Below are positions 21,652 through 32,300 of a stretch of DNA of 42,460 nt, in pieces (position 1 is the first letter of the stretch; every line of letters starts with the position of its first letter). The notes under the pieces are model-generated. The model worked only from the letters and a program-made list of their open reading frames with translations, was not told the DNA's origin and did not search any database. A program made the translations under genes and the position numbers. The DNA is from Clostridia bacterium (lineage in GTDB: Bacteria; Bacillota; Clostridia; RUG12999), in NCBI GenBank assembly GCA_022801925.1, contig JAAWTG010000021.1, positions 1 to 42,460 on the forward strand. The letters run 5' to 3'.

Positions 21652-23499
21652 ATGGAAGATAATCAGCTAATTAAGATACGTGCAGCCTATGAGCAGTACA
21701 CGCACGAGAAAGGCAAGCTGGACGACATCATTATCGAGAACAATAGATGGTTCAGGCAACAGCAACACAACCACAATGCGCAGAAAGAGCCGAAGCAGCC
21801 AGACGCGACAAGCGGATACATATTCAGCGCAATCAACGTCAAACATGCCGACGCAATGGACAACTACCCTGAAATTAACGTGCTGCCGCGGGAAGAAGCA
21901 GACCAAACGACAGCCAAGACCTTAACAAGTATCCTACCTTGTGTAATGGAATTATGCGGATTTAAAAAGGTTTATGCGGATTGCTGGTGGCAGAAATTAA
22001 AGACGGGAACAGGGGTATACGGTGTATTTTGGAATCCCGAACTACAAAACGGATTGGGAGACATTGAAATAAAAAAGGCAGGATTGCTGAATCTTGCATG
22101 GGAGCCTAATGTAGACAACATTCAGGACAGCAAATATCTGTTTTACACCTACTACATGGATAAGGACGCATTTGTGGAGCAATACGGCAAGGAAAAGCTG
22201 GACGGCAGTGAGGATTTAACAGGGGTGTCCATCAAGTCATATAAGGACATGCCGCAGCAGCAAAGACAAGAAAAAATGCGCGTGGTGGACTGCTACTATA
22301 AAGAGGATAAGAAAGTCCACCTGCTGAAATTCTCCGGTTCCAATATTTTGCAAGATAGCAAGGAGAAGCAGCCGGAAGGACTATATGAACATGGCATGTA
22401 TCCGTTTGTATTTGATGTGATGTTCCCGAATGAGGACAGTCCGGCAGGGTTTGGTATTATAGATGTTGTCAAAAGTCCGCAGGCATATATAGATAAAATA
22501 GATTCTATCATTTCGGAGAATGCAATCGTTACGGGTAAAAAGCGGTGGTTCATTAAAGACAACGGTGGCGTGAATGAAGATGAATTTTTAGATATCAACA
22601 ATCCGTTGGTACATGTGGCAGGAAACTTAGATGAATACAATATGCGTGAGATACCAGATAGCGCAATGCCGAATTACATCATTGAGCACCGTGTGAATAA
22701 AATCAATGAACTGAAGGAGGTTGCGGGAAATCGGGACTTCCAGCAAGGTGGTACGTCAAACGGCGTGACAGCGGCAAGTGCAATCAATGTATTGCAGCAG
22801 GCGGGTGACAAACTCACCCGCGATATGGTAAATGCGTCATACGAATCTTACAAGGATATTGTCTACATGTGTATTGAGTTGATACGGCAATTCTATGATT
22901 TGGAGCGCAGATTCCGCATTATAGGCGAAAATGGAGAAGCGGAGTTTGTACCGTTTTCCAATGCGACGATGAAACCGCAGCCGGTGGATAGCGTGCTTAA
23001 TCAACCGGAGATGGCTGGACTTCCGGCAGAAGATGGAATGGCGCAGGAGCAAACGGAGAATACCATGCTGCGCCGACCAGAATTTGATATATCGCTCACT
23101 GTGCAAAAGGCGAATCCGTTCAACAAAGCACAACAAAACCAAACTATATTAGAGATATGGGGTGCAGGGTTCTTCAATCCACAAAACATTGATATGGCAT
23201 GTATGGCATTGGATTTTATGCAGTTTGATGGCAGTGATGAAATCGTGGCGAAGCTGCGGGAAATGGGCGGTTTACAACAGCAGATGGCTGGGTTGCAGCA
23301 GCAGCTACAGCAAGCACAGGCGCAGTTGCAGCAGATGGGACAACAAAACCAGCAATTGCAAGCACAAAATCAGCAGATGAACCAGCAAGGACAGCAATTG
23401 CAAGCAGCTTACCAGCAGGCAGCAGGAGAAGCACAAACGAACGCGGCGAAATTGGCGCAAGTTGAACAGGCTCTTAGTCAAGGAATGGGAGGTATATAA
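21652..23499 (+). CDS. portal protein, P22-like
   Basis: This 615-residue protein has the portal layout of short-tailed phages: NRWFRQQQ, SGYIFSAINVKHADAMDNYPEINVLPRE, then a long alpha/beta core. A Gln/Met-rich helical C-terminus (about 545-615, GLQQQMAGLQQQLQQAQ-type) recalls the P22 portal barrel. It forms the dodecameric ring through which DNA is packaged and ejected. AAGGAGAGTG precedes the ATG. There is a 151-base gap to the antisense gene start, so its transcript must come from readthrough across the terminator at 20996 or an unseen promoter. Confidence 0.8.
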   Translation: MEDNQLIKIRAAYEQYTHEKGKLDDIIIENNRWFRQQQHNHNAQKEPKQPDATSGYIFSAINVKHADAMDNYPEINVLPREEADQTTAKTLTSILPCVMELCGFKKVYADCWWQKLKTGTGVYGVFWNPELQNGLGDIEIKKAGLLNLAWEPNVDNIQDSKYLFYTYYMDKDAFVEQYGKEKLDGSEDLTGVSIKSYKDMPQQQRQEKMRVVDCYYKEDKKVHLLKFSGSNILQDSKEKQPEGLYEHGMYPFVFDVMFPNEDSPAGFGIIDVVKSPQAYIDKIDSIISENAIVTGKKRWFIKDNGGVNEDEFLDINNPLVHVAGNLDEYNMREIPDSAMPNYIIEHRVNKINELKEVAGNRDFQQGGTSNGVTAASAINVLQQAGDKLTRDMVNASYESYKDIVYMCIELIRQFYDLERRFRIIGENGEAEFVPFSNATMKPQPVDSVLNQPEMAGLPAEDGMAQEQTENTMLRRPEFDISLTVQKANPFNKAQQNQTILEIWGAGFFNPQNIDMACMALDFMQFDGSDEIVAKLREMGGLQQQMAGLQQQLQQAQAQLQQMGQQNQQLQAQNQQMNQQGQQLQAAYQQAAGEAQTNAAKLAQVEQALSQGMGGI

Positions 23500-23552
23500 A
23501 CATGATATATCCGGCAAGACCACCTTAGTGGACAAAAACAAATTCATATGAA

Positions 23553-23585
23553 GCGTTTATCCGAAAGGGTAGGCGCTATTTTTAT
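23553..23585 (+). terminator. terminator after the portal gene
   Basis: AGCGTTTATCC and GGGTAGGCGCT form an 11-bp stem with wobbles capped by a GAAA tetraloop, followed by ATTTTT. No promoter is visible before the next gene, so it is presumably partial or antiterminated. Confidence 0.75.
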
Positions 23586-23614
23586 GCACTTTTTTAAGAA
23601 AGAAGGAATGAAAC

Positions 23615-23899
23615 ATGGCAGAAACAAAGAAAACGGCAGCAGAAACAAAGAAAACGGATTACGCACATGAACTGGCAGACCTGATGTTGCCAATCAACAC
23701 GGCGAATCCCAAGGACGATACTTTGACGGTTATCATCAACGGAGAAGCAACCGTCATTCAACGCGGTAAACAGGTCAAAATTCCGCGTTACAAATATGAG
23801 GTAATTATGAACGCGGAAGAACAGAAATTACGTGCATACCGCAGGAAACAAGAAGCGGAAAAAATGACAGCCAAGGCGCAGGGCGCACAGGCAATCTAA
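23615..23899 (+). CDS. small head-region protein
   Basis: This 94-residue protein has a Lys/Thr-rich repeated start (ETKKTAAETKKTD), then TLTVIINGEATVIQRGKQVKIPRYKYEVIMNAEEQ. This last pattern is seen in small clostridial phage proteins between the portal and the scaffold. The function is unknown. GAAGGAATG precedes the ATG. Confidence 0.55.
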   Translation: MAETKKTAAETKKTDYAHELADLMLPINTANPKDDTLTVIINGEATVIQRGKQVKIPRYKYEVIMNAEEQKLRAYRRKQEAEKMTAKAQGAQAI

Positions 23900-23934
23900 T
23901 TTCGTTCTCCATAGAACGCTAGGAGGAATTATGT

Positions 23935-24801
23935 ATGGAAATTACCAACGCAATGACAAACGAATCCGTGAACGTTGGCGCGGAAGCAGAACCTTCCACC
24001 GGAACAGCCGGCGGCGTAACAGGCGAAGATTTATTCGCACAATATGAATCGGGCGCAAGTATTGAAGATTTAAATGGACTGCTGGCACGGGAACCCGCCC
24101 AGCCGGAGGAACAGCAGGAAGAAGCAGAGCCGTCAGCGGTGGAAGAACCGGTTCAGGAACCGGAGCCGCAGCAGGAACGGCTATTTACACAGGCAGAAAT
24201 GAACCGCATTATCGGTCAGAGAATCCGAGAACCGCAGGACAAATATTCGGCATTGCTGGACGATTTGGAAGTGGTGATGGGTGTAGACCGCAGTCAAGCA
24301 GCGGAAGCAGTGCGGCAGAGCCGGTTAGAAGTTGAGGCACAGAAGCAGGGTGTGGAAGATGTCGAACTATATGCGCAGAAAAAGCAGCTGGAACAGCAGC
24401 GGGACGCTATGCAGCAGCAACAGTATTATGACCAGCTTGCAAACGACATGGACAGGCAGCGGCGGGCAGCAGGGATTGATGATACGACCTATGACGCTAT
24501 GCTGGACAATCCGCAGTTCATTGCAACTGCAAGGAGTTTATATGACAATCCGGTAACGCGAGAAAACGCACTGCAAACAGCCTATAATGCGTTGTATTTT
24601 GACGACATTTTAAAACAGCGCGTAAAAGATGAAAAAGAAAAAATTGTATCCAACATCAAAGCCGGACAGGAACGTGTGTCGGAAGGCGCAATGCAAAAGA
24701 GCGCGAATGCGTCCGCCAAGATTGACGTGTCCAAGTTGACAGACGCGCAGCTTGAAGAATACGCAGAGCGTGCCCGTTCCGGCGAAAAGATTACATTTTA
24801 A
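23935..24801 (+). CDS. scaffold protein
   Basis: This 288-residue protein is acidic, Glu/Gln-rich and mostly helical: an N-terminal disordered half (about 1-85), FTQAEMNRIIGQRIREPQDKY, then long helices ending DAQLEEYAERARSGEKITF. Its place just before the capsid gene and its composition mark it as the assembly scaffold. A small hairpin CGTTCT-CCAT-AGAACG (23903-23918) lies just before AGGAGGAATT and may modulate translation. Confidence 0.75.
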   Translation: MEITNAMTNESVNVGAEAEPSTGTAGGVTGEDLFAQYESGASIEDLNGLLAREPAQPEEQQEEAEPSAVEEPVQEPEPQQERLFTQAEMNRIIGQRIREPQDKYSALLDDLEVVMGVDRSQAAEAVRQSRLEVEAQKQGVEDVELYAQKKQLEQQRDAMQQQQYYDQLANDMDRQRRAAGIDDTTYDAMLDNPQFIATARSLYDNPVTRENALQTAYNALYFDDILKQRVKDEKEKIVSNIKAGQERVSEGAMQKSANASAKIDVSKLTDAQLEEYAERARSGEKITF

Positions 24802-24816
24802 GGAGTGAATTTATCT

Positions 24817-26013
24817 ATGCCAGAAATGAATTTAAACACCACGTATTCTCCGGGACTATCGCCGGAGATGAAAACCTTTTATGACAAAACACTACTCAAA
24901 GAAGCGCGCCCCAATTTGGTACATGCACAGATGGGACAGAAGCGGAATATCCCGAAAAACGGTGGCAAGACCATTGAATTTCGTGGATATACGGCACTGC
25001 CGAAAACTTTGATACCGCTTGAGGAGGGTGTAACGCCGAATGGCAGCAGCTTGAATGTAAAAACCATTACGGCAACAGTAGAACAATATGGAGATTATGT
25101 TGCATTATCCGACATGATTATGACGACGGCAATCGACAACAATCTGGTGGAAGCAAATGAATTGCTGGGTGCACAGTCCGGTGAAACGCTTGACCGTTTG
25201 ACCGCCGAGGTGATTAACAGCGGAACAAATGCTCAATTTGCAAATGGCAAGTTGTCCAGAAGTACGCTGGCGACTGGTGATGTGTTGACGGTTGAGGAAA
25301 TCAAAAAAGCAGTCCGTACGCTAAAACGGTTTAATGTAAAGAAAATCAAGGGAGATTATGTTGGTATTATCCACCCTGATGTATCTTACGATTTGACAAG
25401 CGACCCTGCATGGGAAAACGTGAAAACATATTCCGACCCGAAAGATTTCTACGCGGGTGAAATCGGTCGGATTCATGGAGTGCGTTTTGTGGAAACAACA
25501 GAAGCACTCATTTTCTACGGGGATATTGCGACAGACGTTCCAACGCTGACGGTTGCAAAAGTGGAGGGCGACAAGATTTATGTAGAAGAAGCAGTCGCAT
25601 CTGCACAGGCGACTGCCCTTGCCAGCAAAACAGTAATTGCAAAAGGTAAAAAGCTGACGATTACATCAGCAACAGCAGGCGAAGGTGGCGAAGCAGTTCT
25701 CACCATGTCAGAAACGGTTCCGGCGGATATTGTGCCGAAAACCACTATTTATGGTGGAACCGGTGCAGCAGATGGTCGTCCGGTCTATTCCACATTGATT
25801 GTAGGCGCAAATGCCTATGGTGTAATTGACCTTGCAAATGGTGGTATTCAGACCATCACTAAACAGCTTGGCAGCGCGGGAACAGCAGACCCGCTCGACC
25901 AGAGAGCAACAACAGGCTGGAAAGCGGCACATGCGGCAGTGATTTTGTCACAGGAAGCAATGGTACGCATTGAAAGTGTATCCAGTAATGACGCAACGCC
26001 GCCGACGAACTAA
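24817..26013 (+). CDS. major capsid protein, N4-gp56-type
   Basis: This 398-residue protein opens with NTTYSPGLSPEMKTFYDKTLLKEARPNLVHAQMGQKRNIP, has the KTIEFRGYTALPKTLIPLEEGVTPNG strand region, and an HPDVSYDLTSDPAWENV segment. This is the pattern of N4-gp56-type capsid proteins (HK97 fold). A Glu/Gly-rich inserted domain (about 230-310) is more variable. The ATG is preferred over the in-frame GTG at 24805, which lies inside the AAGGAGTG ribosome site. A strong terminator follows. Confidence 0.85.
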   Translation: MPEMNLNTTYSPGLSPEMKTFYDKTLLKEARPNLVHAQMGQKRNIPKNGGKTIEFRGYTALPKTLIPLEEGVTPNGSSLNVKTITATVEQYGDYVALSDMIMTTAIDNNLVEANELLGAQSGETLDRLTAEVINSGTNAQFANGKLSRSTLATGDVLTVEEIKKAVRTLKRFNVKKIKGDYVGIIHPDVSYDLTSDPAWENVKTYSDPKDFYAGEIGRIHGVRFVETTEALIFYGDIATDVPTLTVAKVEGDKIYVEEAVASAQATALASKTVIAKGKKLTITSATAGEGGEAVLTMSETVPADIVPKTTIYGGTGAADGRPVYSTLIVGANAYGVIDLANGGIQTITKQLGSAGTADPLDQRATTGWKAAHAAVILSQEAMVRIESVSSNDATPPTN

Positions 26014-26073
26014 AGAAAAATTAATATAAATTCTCGTTGTTCATCATTTAAAGAAACATTCAAAGGGTCACAG

Positions 26074-26099
26074 CAAGAGGGGTTTTCCCTCTTGTTTTT
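26074..26099 (+). terminator. strong terminator after the capsid gene
   Basis: CAAGAGGG and CCCTCTTG pair perfectly around a short GTTTT loop and are followed by TTTTT. A second perfect hairpin, TGCAGGA-ATCG-TCCTGCA, occurs at 26101-26118, directly before the terminase large subunit leader. Confidence 0.85.
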
Positions 26100-26141
26100 G
26101 TGCAGGAATCGTCCTGCATAGGAACAAAGGGGGAAACAGAT

Positions 26142-27521
26142 ATGAATGTTATATGGAAACCGCAGCCCAGACAAGCGGAGTTTTTAAGCCGTCCGGAAGA
26201 TGAAGTATTATACGGTGGTGCGGCAGGCGGAGGAAAGTCTGACGCACTGCTTGCGGAGGCACTTAGGCAGGTGCATATTCCACATTATCGGGCAATTATT
26301 TTCCGAAAGACCTATCCGCAATGCGCGGAGTTGGTAGACCGTTCCAGACAAATATATCCGTTCGCTTATCCGGGAGCAAAATATAACGGGCAGTCGCACT
26401 GCTGGACATTTCCGTCAGGGGCAAAAATCTATTTTGGCAGTATGCAGCACACGCAAGACCGCATTAATTATCAGGGGAAGCATTATGATTTTGTTGGGTT
26501 TGATGAATTGACGCATTTCAAATGGGAGGAATATTCTTATATGTTCAGCCGAAACCGCCCCGGCGGTTCGGGTACGCGCTGTTATATCCGTGCAACATGC
26601 AACCCCGGAGGAATTGGACATGGGTGGGTGAAGGAGCGGTTTATTGCAGGGAAGGAACCTATGAAAACCTATACGGAAGAAATTAACGTAAATGGGAAAA
26701 TCCTCAAAAAAACAAGGACATTTGTTCCGTCTACAGTGTTTGACAACAAAATCCTGCTGGACAATGACCCTAATTACTTGGCGAGCCTTGCAGCCATGCC
26801 GGAGGCGGAAAAAAAGGCATTGCTTTACGGGGATTGGGACAGCTTTTCAGGACAGGTGTTCACGGAATTTCGCAACAACGCGGAAGGGTATATCAATCGC
26901 AAATGGACACATGTCATAGAGCCGTTTGATATTCCGAGTTGGTGGCGGCGGTACCGCAGCTTTGACTTTGGGTACAGCAAACCGTTTTCGGTAGGCTGGT
27001 GGGCGGTTGACGGAGAAGGCAGGGTATACCGATACCGTGAATTATACGGCTGCACAAGTGAGCCGGATACCGGCGTGAAATGGACGGTGCCGGAAATGGC
27101 GCGGCAGATAAAGGAAATTGAAGATACCTATGAAAAGGGAAACACCATTTTTGGCATTGCCGACCCTGCCATATGGGACGTGCGCTATGGCACAGAAGCA
27201 AGTCCGGCGCAGCAGCTTGAGAAATTCGGTATCTATTTTGACAAAGGGGATAACAGTCGTCTTGCCGGAAAAATGCAAATGCATTACCGGCTGGAGTTTG
27301 ACGAAGACGGTTTCCCGATGATGTATGTATTCAATACCTGTAAAGCGTTTATTCGCACGGTACCGTCGTTGATTTATGACGAAACCAAGACGGAGGACGT
27401 TGACACGGCAGGAGAGGATCACGTCTATGATGAGAGCCGTTATTTCTTGATGATGAATCCTATCAAGTCGAAAAAGGCGACAAAGAAACCAACGAAACCT
27501 ACGGGGCCATTAGATTTATAA
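26142..27521 (+). CDS. terminase large subunit
   Basis: This 459-residue protein drives DNA packaging. The ATPase part has Walker A GGAAGGGKS (25-33), Walker B FVGFDE (117-122) and a CNPGG motif. The nuclease part begins near 250 with DFGYSKPFSVGWW and contains GIADPAIWD, carrying acidic metal-binding residues. GGGGGAAACAG precedes the ATG; the upstream in-frame ATG overlaps the hairpin. Normally this gene starts the late operon beside the small subunit; here it follows the capsid. Confidence 0.9.
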   Translation: MNVIWKPQPRQAEFLSRPEDEVLYGGAAGGGKSDALLAEALRQVHIPHYRAIIFRKTYPQCAELVDRSRQIYPFAYPGAKYNGQSHCWTFPSGAKIYFGSMQHTQDRINYQGKHYDFVGFDELTHFKWEEYSYMFSRNRPGGSGTRCYIRATCNPGGIGHGWVKERFIAGKEPMKTYTEEINVNGKILKKTRTFVPSTVFDNKILLDNDPNYLASLAAMPEAEKKALLYGDWDSFSGQVFTEFRNNAEGYINRKWTHVIEPFDIPSWWRRYRSFDFGYSKPFSVGWWAVDGEGRVYRYRELYGCTSEPDTGVKWTVPEMARQIKEIEDTYEKGNTIFGIADPAIWDVRYGTEASPAQQLEKFGIYFDKGDNSRLAGKMQMHYRLEFDEDGFPMMYVFNTCKAFIRTVPSLIYDETKTEDVDTAGEDHVYDESRYFLMMNPIKSKKATKKPTKPTGPLDL

Positions 27522-27534
27522 GGAGGGAATTTTT

Positions 27535-29307
27535 ATGGCATACAATGTGAAAAATCAAGACGATTTCAACAAATTAAATCCGCAAGACAAAATATCCTAT
27601 CTGGGGCAAAACCAAAACAGCGACATTTACAAAAATGAATTAAATCGTGTGAACGGTATTTTGGGACAGGATCCGAACGATGCCGGCGCACTGGACTGGT
27701 ATTCCAGAGTACAGGCGGCAAATAGTGGCGTGGATACAAATACGATTAATAACAATACCTATGACCCGACAAGATGGCAATATCAGAATCCGGCAAACGG
27801 CGTTGGCATTCGCAACACTATGACGAATGGAAATGGACTTAGAATGGATAACAGTAAAATCGAGTGGCGCGATAACCCGAATGGGCTTGGCACAGTTACC
27901 TATGACGGTAAGGATTTCATGCAAGCGAACAGCGTAAATAACGGAACCAGTTATGCAGCGAACGCGAGCGATATTTACCGCTCCGCGATAGATTATTGGA
28001 AGGGAACGCCAAATGAAATTGTGGACACAACGAGTTATGTATCAAACAGCGGTTTGCCGTTTAATGTGGATTGGCAAAATGGGAAAGTTCTGATAAATGG
28101 TATAGCAGGAACGCCGGCGTTTGAAATTGACGGAAATTCCTATATGTATAAAAACGAATTGGACAACATCATTGCACAGGCAATGCAAAATAACGGATTA
28201 CAAAAAGGCGCGGATATTTGGCAAAGGTACGAAGATAAATATACCCCGATGACGGACGCACTGCTGGATAAAATCGTGAACCGGAAAGAGTTTGATTATG
28301 ACCCCGAGCAGGATATTGTCTATCGTGCATACCGCGACCAATACAACCGCGAAGGCGACAAGTCTTTGCGAGATACTATGGGGAACATGACAGGGCTGAC
28401 AGGCGGGTTTGTAAATTCGGCAGCAGTGACGGCAGGCGCACAGGCGGAACAACAGTGGAAAGATGCGCTGATGGATAGAATCCCTGAATTGGCACAGATA
28501 GCCTATGACCGCTATGTCGGCGATTACAATATGAATCGCAACGCGCTCTCCGATGTACAGAATCAACATGCGCAGGCATTTCAACGCGAATACGGCGTAA
28601 ACCGCGATAATATATCCGACCTCCGCTATAACAATGCATTAGATGTGGAACGGAATGATAAGAATTATGATAGAGGGCGACAAGAACGGCTTGACAATGA
28701 AGAAAATACACGGTATTGGTATGAACAGCAAAAGGATAACAATAGATGGCAGGCGGACGAATCCTATAGATGGGCTGGATTTAACGACCAAAGTAACCTG
28801 AATTGGGCAAATTTTGACCGCGAAAATATTCAGTATGACCAATTGCGCGTTGATAATGCTTTGACAAATGCGCAGCGGCGAGGGTATTTCCTGCAAAGTG
28901 AAGCAGACCTTTTAGGTGTTCCGACCAGTGCAGACCCGTGGAACTACGACAAGACGGCATTACGAATCCAAAATGATGCACAGAAAGATTATTTGGCATA
29001 CCAATACGCATTACAGAATCGGTATAAATCAAGCGGTTCCGGTTCCGGCAGCAAGAAAAGTTCCGGTGGAGAATATGAAGGAGATGAACTTAGTGCGGAA
29101 AGTAAAAAACTGCAAAATGAGGTTGATATGAAATTAAAAAATACATATGGAATTGGAATTAATCAAGTAAGTGCTGAAACAAAGGCTGGAATGATAATAT
29201 CCAGCAATTATCCAGATGAAGTGAAAGACGAACTACTAACAGCAATGTCAATTCCTGATAGCGTGATAGACCAAGTGATTAAAGACCATCAGCGGCGCAG
29301 CCGATAA
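27535..29307 (+). CDS. probable internal/ejection virion protein
   Basis: This 590-residue Asn/Gln/Tyr-rich protein has a central stretch with DPEQDIVYRAYRDQYNREG, LRDTMGNMTGLTGGFVNSAAVTAG and a long NYNMNRNALSDVQN-type repeat region with many Arg/Asp/Asn heptads. Proteins with the TMG-x-TGG motif are common near packaging genes of clostridial phages. The position between terminase and the giant protein fits an ejected internal protein; this is inferred. Confidence 0.45.
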   Translation: MAYNVKNQDDFNKLNPQDKISYLGQNQNSDIYKNELNRVNGILGQDPNDAGALDWYSRVQAANSGVDTNTINNNTYDPTRWQYQNPANGVGIRNTMTNGNGLRMDNSKIEWRDNPNGLGTVTYDGKDFMQANSVNNGTSYAANASDIYRSAIDYWKGTPNEIVDTTSYVSNSGLPFNVDWQNGKVLINGIAGTPAFEIDGNSYMYKNELDNIIAQAMQNNGLQKGADIWQRYEDKYTPMTDALLDKIVNRKEFDYDPEQDIVYRAYRDQYNREGDKSLRDTMGNMTGLTGGFVNSAAVTAGAQAEQQWKDALMDRIPELAQIAYDRYVGDYNMNRNALSDVQNQHAQAFQREYGVNRDNISDLRYNNALDVERNDKNYDRGRQERLDNEENTRYWYEQQKDNNRWQADESYRWAGFNDQSNLNWANFDRENIQYDQLRVDNALTNAQRRGYFLQSEADLLGVPTSADPWNYDKTALRIQNDAQKDYLAYQYALQNRYKSSGSGSGSKKSSGGEYEGDELSAESKKLQNEVDMKLKNTYGIGINQVSAETKAGMIISSNYPDEVKDELLTAMSIPDSVIDQVIKDHQRRSR

Positions 29308-29320
29308 AGGAGATGAAAGT

Positions 29321-32300
29321 ATGGGACATTTCTTAGAGAGGGTAGAGCGCGGAACAGTACCGGATAAATTAACGCAAAATCCGAGAGAGCGTAATGTACG
29401 TACTATGCAAGATATTGTTGCGGACAACGAGCGGGAAGGCGTTAAAATGCCGTCTGTCCATGGCGAGATTGCAGGTAAAAGCGGAAAGAAAACAACACCG
29501 CAGAAACAGCAATCAAAAAATATTTTTGCACTCTCAAACAATCCGGTTAAAGCGGTAAAAGGAATAGAAAACAGCATTGCGCTATATGAAAATTTACGCA
29601 ATAAGTATGGACAGTCACGAATAAAGAAAAATGACGCTAAAAACGAAAAAGGTAAAGCTGATTCATCTAATATGGATTTAAGTGCATGGAACGTATGGAA
29701 AAACGGAATACGGCAACTATTCAGCAATCCGTGGTATGTCAATTCTAATGAAAATCTTGGGGTAGCGAGAAACCTTGCAAAGTCAGCAATCGACCAATCC
29801 ATTGACAGCTCGGTGAAACGGGAATATACCTCCCGACCAGGCGAAATAATAGAAACAAGATGGAGCGGTAAAACATATGGCGTAGACCGCAATAACAACG
29901 GCAAACTGGACACATTTGAAGTGGAATCAGGGTCAAATCCGTTTAATAATTTTTATTATACCTTAGCAAAACCTGCGGCAGTGGCAGCAAAAGACTCTTT
30001 GATAGCCGGCGGTCACGCTTTCAATAAAGGGGTCTATTCTCTTGCTGCTGGAGTGGGAGATTATTTATATAATTTAGGAAGAGCGGGAAAAGCTGCCGTT
30101 GAACAAAAGAATCCTTTTGCCAAAGTAGAATTAAAAATGCCATTGGGCGATAGTGCACCAATACAAAACATTAAAAACAATGCAAACACAGCGGCAGAAC
30201 GCGCAAACCAATCAGCAGGATATTTTGGAACAGTTGGAGAATTTACAAATCAGATTACGCAATCTGCTGCACAAATGGCACCTTCATTAGCAGCTGCTTA
30301 TTTAACAGGTGGACAGTCTGCTTCTGCTGATTTATCACGTGCAGGTATGACGGCGTTTGAAAAGGCAACACAATTGCTGAAACTGCCCAAACATATGATA
30401 CCTACTTTTTTATCTCAAGCGGGTCAATCGTATAATGACGCACTGGAACAGACAGGAGACCCGACAAAGGCATTGGAATATGGCATTATAAATGGATATT
30501 TGAACGCTTTAATTGAGCAGGGCGGCGTACAAGAAGGAGTTGCCACAGGTTCGTTAAAAGATACAGCAAAACAAAGCGCATGGGACTTTGTGAAGGATAA
30601 CATGCTTGAAGAAGGTGTTGAAGAAATTACACAGAACGTAACGGAAGGTGCATTACGGAAAATGATGGTAGACCCATCCGCGCCGTTATTCAGTGTGCAG
30701 GACGAAAATGCTGTCATAAATCCGAAACGGGATTTATACGCCGGAGCAGTCGGCGCGGTGGCTGGCGGATTGTTCGGTGGCGCGAATAAAGCGATGAGCA
30801 ATCTTGCAAATGCTACAAATCGCTCTACAAGCAGCGCACAAAACAGATTAGCGGAAGATGTTGTAACTACGCCGGAAATAGACACTAATACACGAACAAA
30901 TATAAATTTGCAAGAAGATGTTTCAACACCACCGCAAAACCAGTCCCATATACAAGCAGAGACACAAACATCTGTAGCAATAAAAGAAGGAAATTTGATA
31001 ACTAGTTATACAGCAGACGGTCAACCGATTAATACAAAATATGCTGTTGTGGAATCTAGTGACATAATTGCTTCTCATGATGAGTCAGGAAATGTCAATC
31101 CTGCATATCCGCAGGAATTACAACCGCGTGACCGTGAACGTACCGCGTCACAACTACAAGTACAAAAGATTGCGAATAATCTACAACCGGCAATGTTGGG
31201 TGAAAATACGCTGGTGTCTGCTGGTGCACCCGTTGTCGGAAGCGATATGGTAGTAGAAAGCGGAAATGGAAGAACAGCGGCGTTACGTCAGGCATATAAA
31301 GGAGAAAAAGGAGCGTCGTACAAACAGTGGCTTGTAGAGAATGCAGAACAATTCGGAATTCGTCCGGCAGATGTTGAAAATATGAATCAGCCTGTTTTAG
31401 TACGGGTACGGGAAGGGGCAGAAAATAGAAGTGCATTTACACAGATGGCAAATGACAGTGGCGTTGCAAGCATGGGAGCGACAGAGACGGCGGCTCAGGA
31501 CGCGGGGAGATTAACACCGGAAATGCTGTCGTCATTTCAGCCATCTGAGGACGGAACAATCAATAATAGCGGTAATACCGGATTTATCGCACAGTTTGTT
31601 GAAAATGTGATTCCGCAGTCGCAGCGAGGTGAATATATTACAGCAGATGGGAAATTATCCCAAGCGGGTGTAAACCGCGTCAAAAACGCTTTGTTCTATA
31701 AAGCATACCAAGATTCGCAGCTTATGAGTCTGCTTGCAGAAGAAACAGACAGCAATATCCGTAATGTGACAAATGCCATGATAAAAGCTGCACCGGAATT
31801 CGTGAAATTGCAGTCACGCATTGATTCCGGTGATTTGTCAAACTCCAATATACCTAGTGATATAGCTGCCGTTGCAAAAACCATGAAAGATATTAAAGAT
31901 GGTAATATACGTGGAATCAGCACGGCAGAAGAATTGCTTGCACAAACAGCGTTGGACAATAACGGTTTAACGGATTCACAGCGTGAAATTCTATCCGCTA
32001 TTGCTACGCCGGACGAATCAGGAAAAGTCATGATGAAAAGTTCTGCGAAAATGGGAAGATTCTTTACAGAGGTAGCAAGAACATTAAATGCGCAAGAAGG
32101 AGCCGCACAAACCACATTAGTTGATATGCCTGAACTAAGCACCGCAGACGTTATACAGCAGGCAAAAAATAATGCTGAATATGATGAACGGCTGGAAACA
32201 CAGACCATTGACCGTGCAGCACGTGCACAGGAAGGAGCTGCACAGACAACACAGCAGCAAATGCAAGAAAAGAAGCAGCGTGTAGAGAAGGTCGGAAAGG

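Noticed and set aside
23502-23528. Eight-codon frame MIYPARPP after the portal gene
   Set aside because: Too short, without a ribosome site and next to a terminator.
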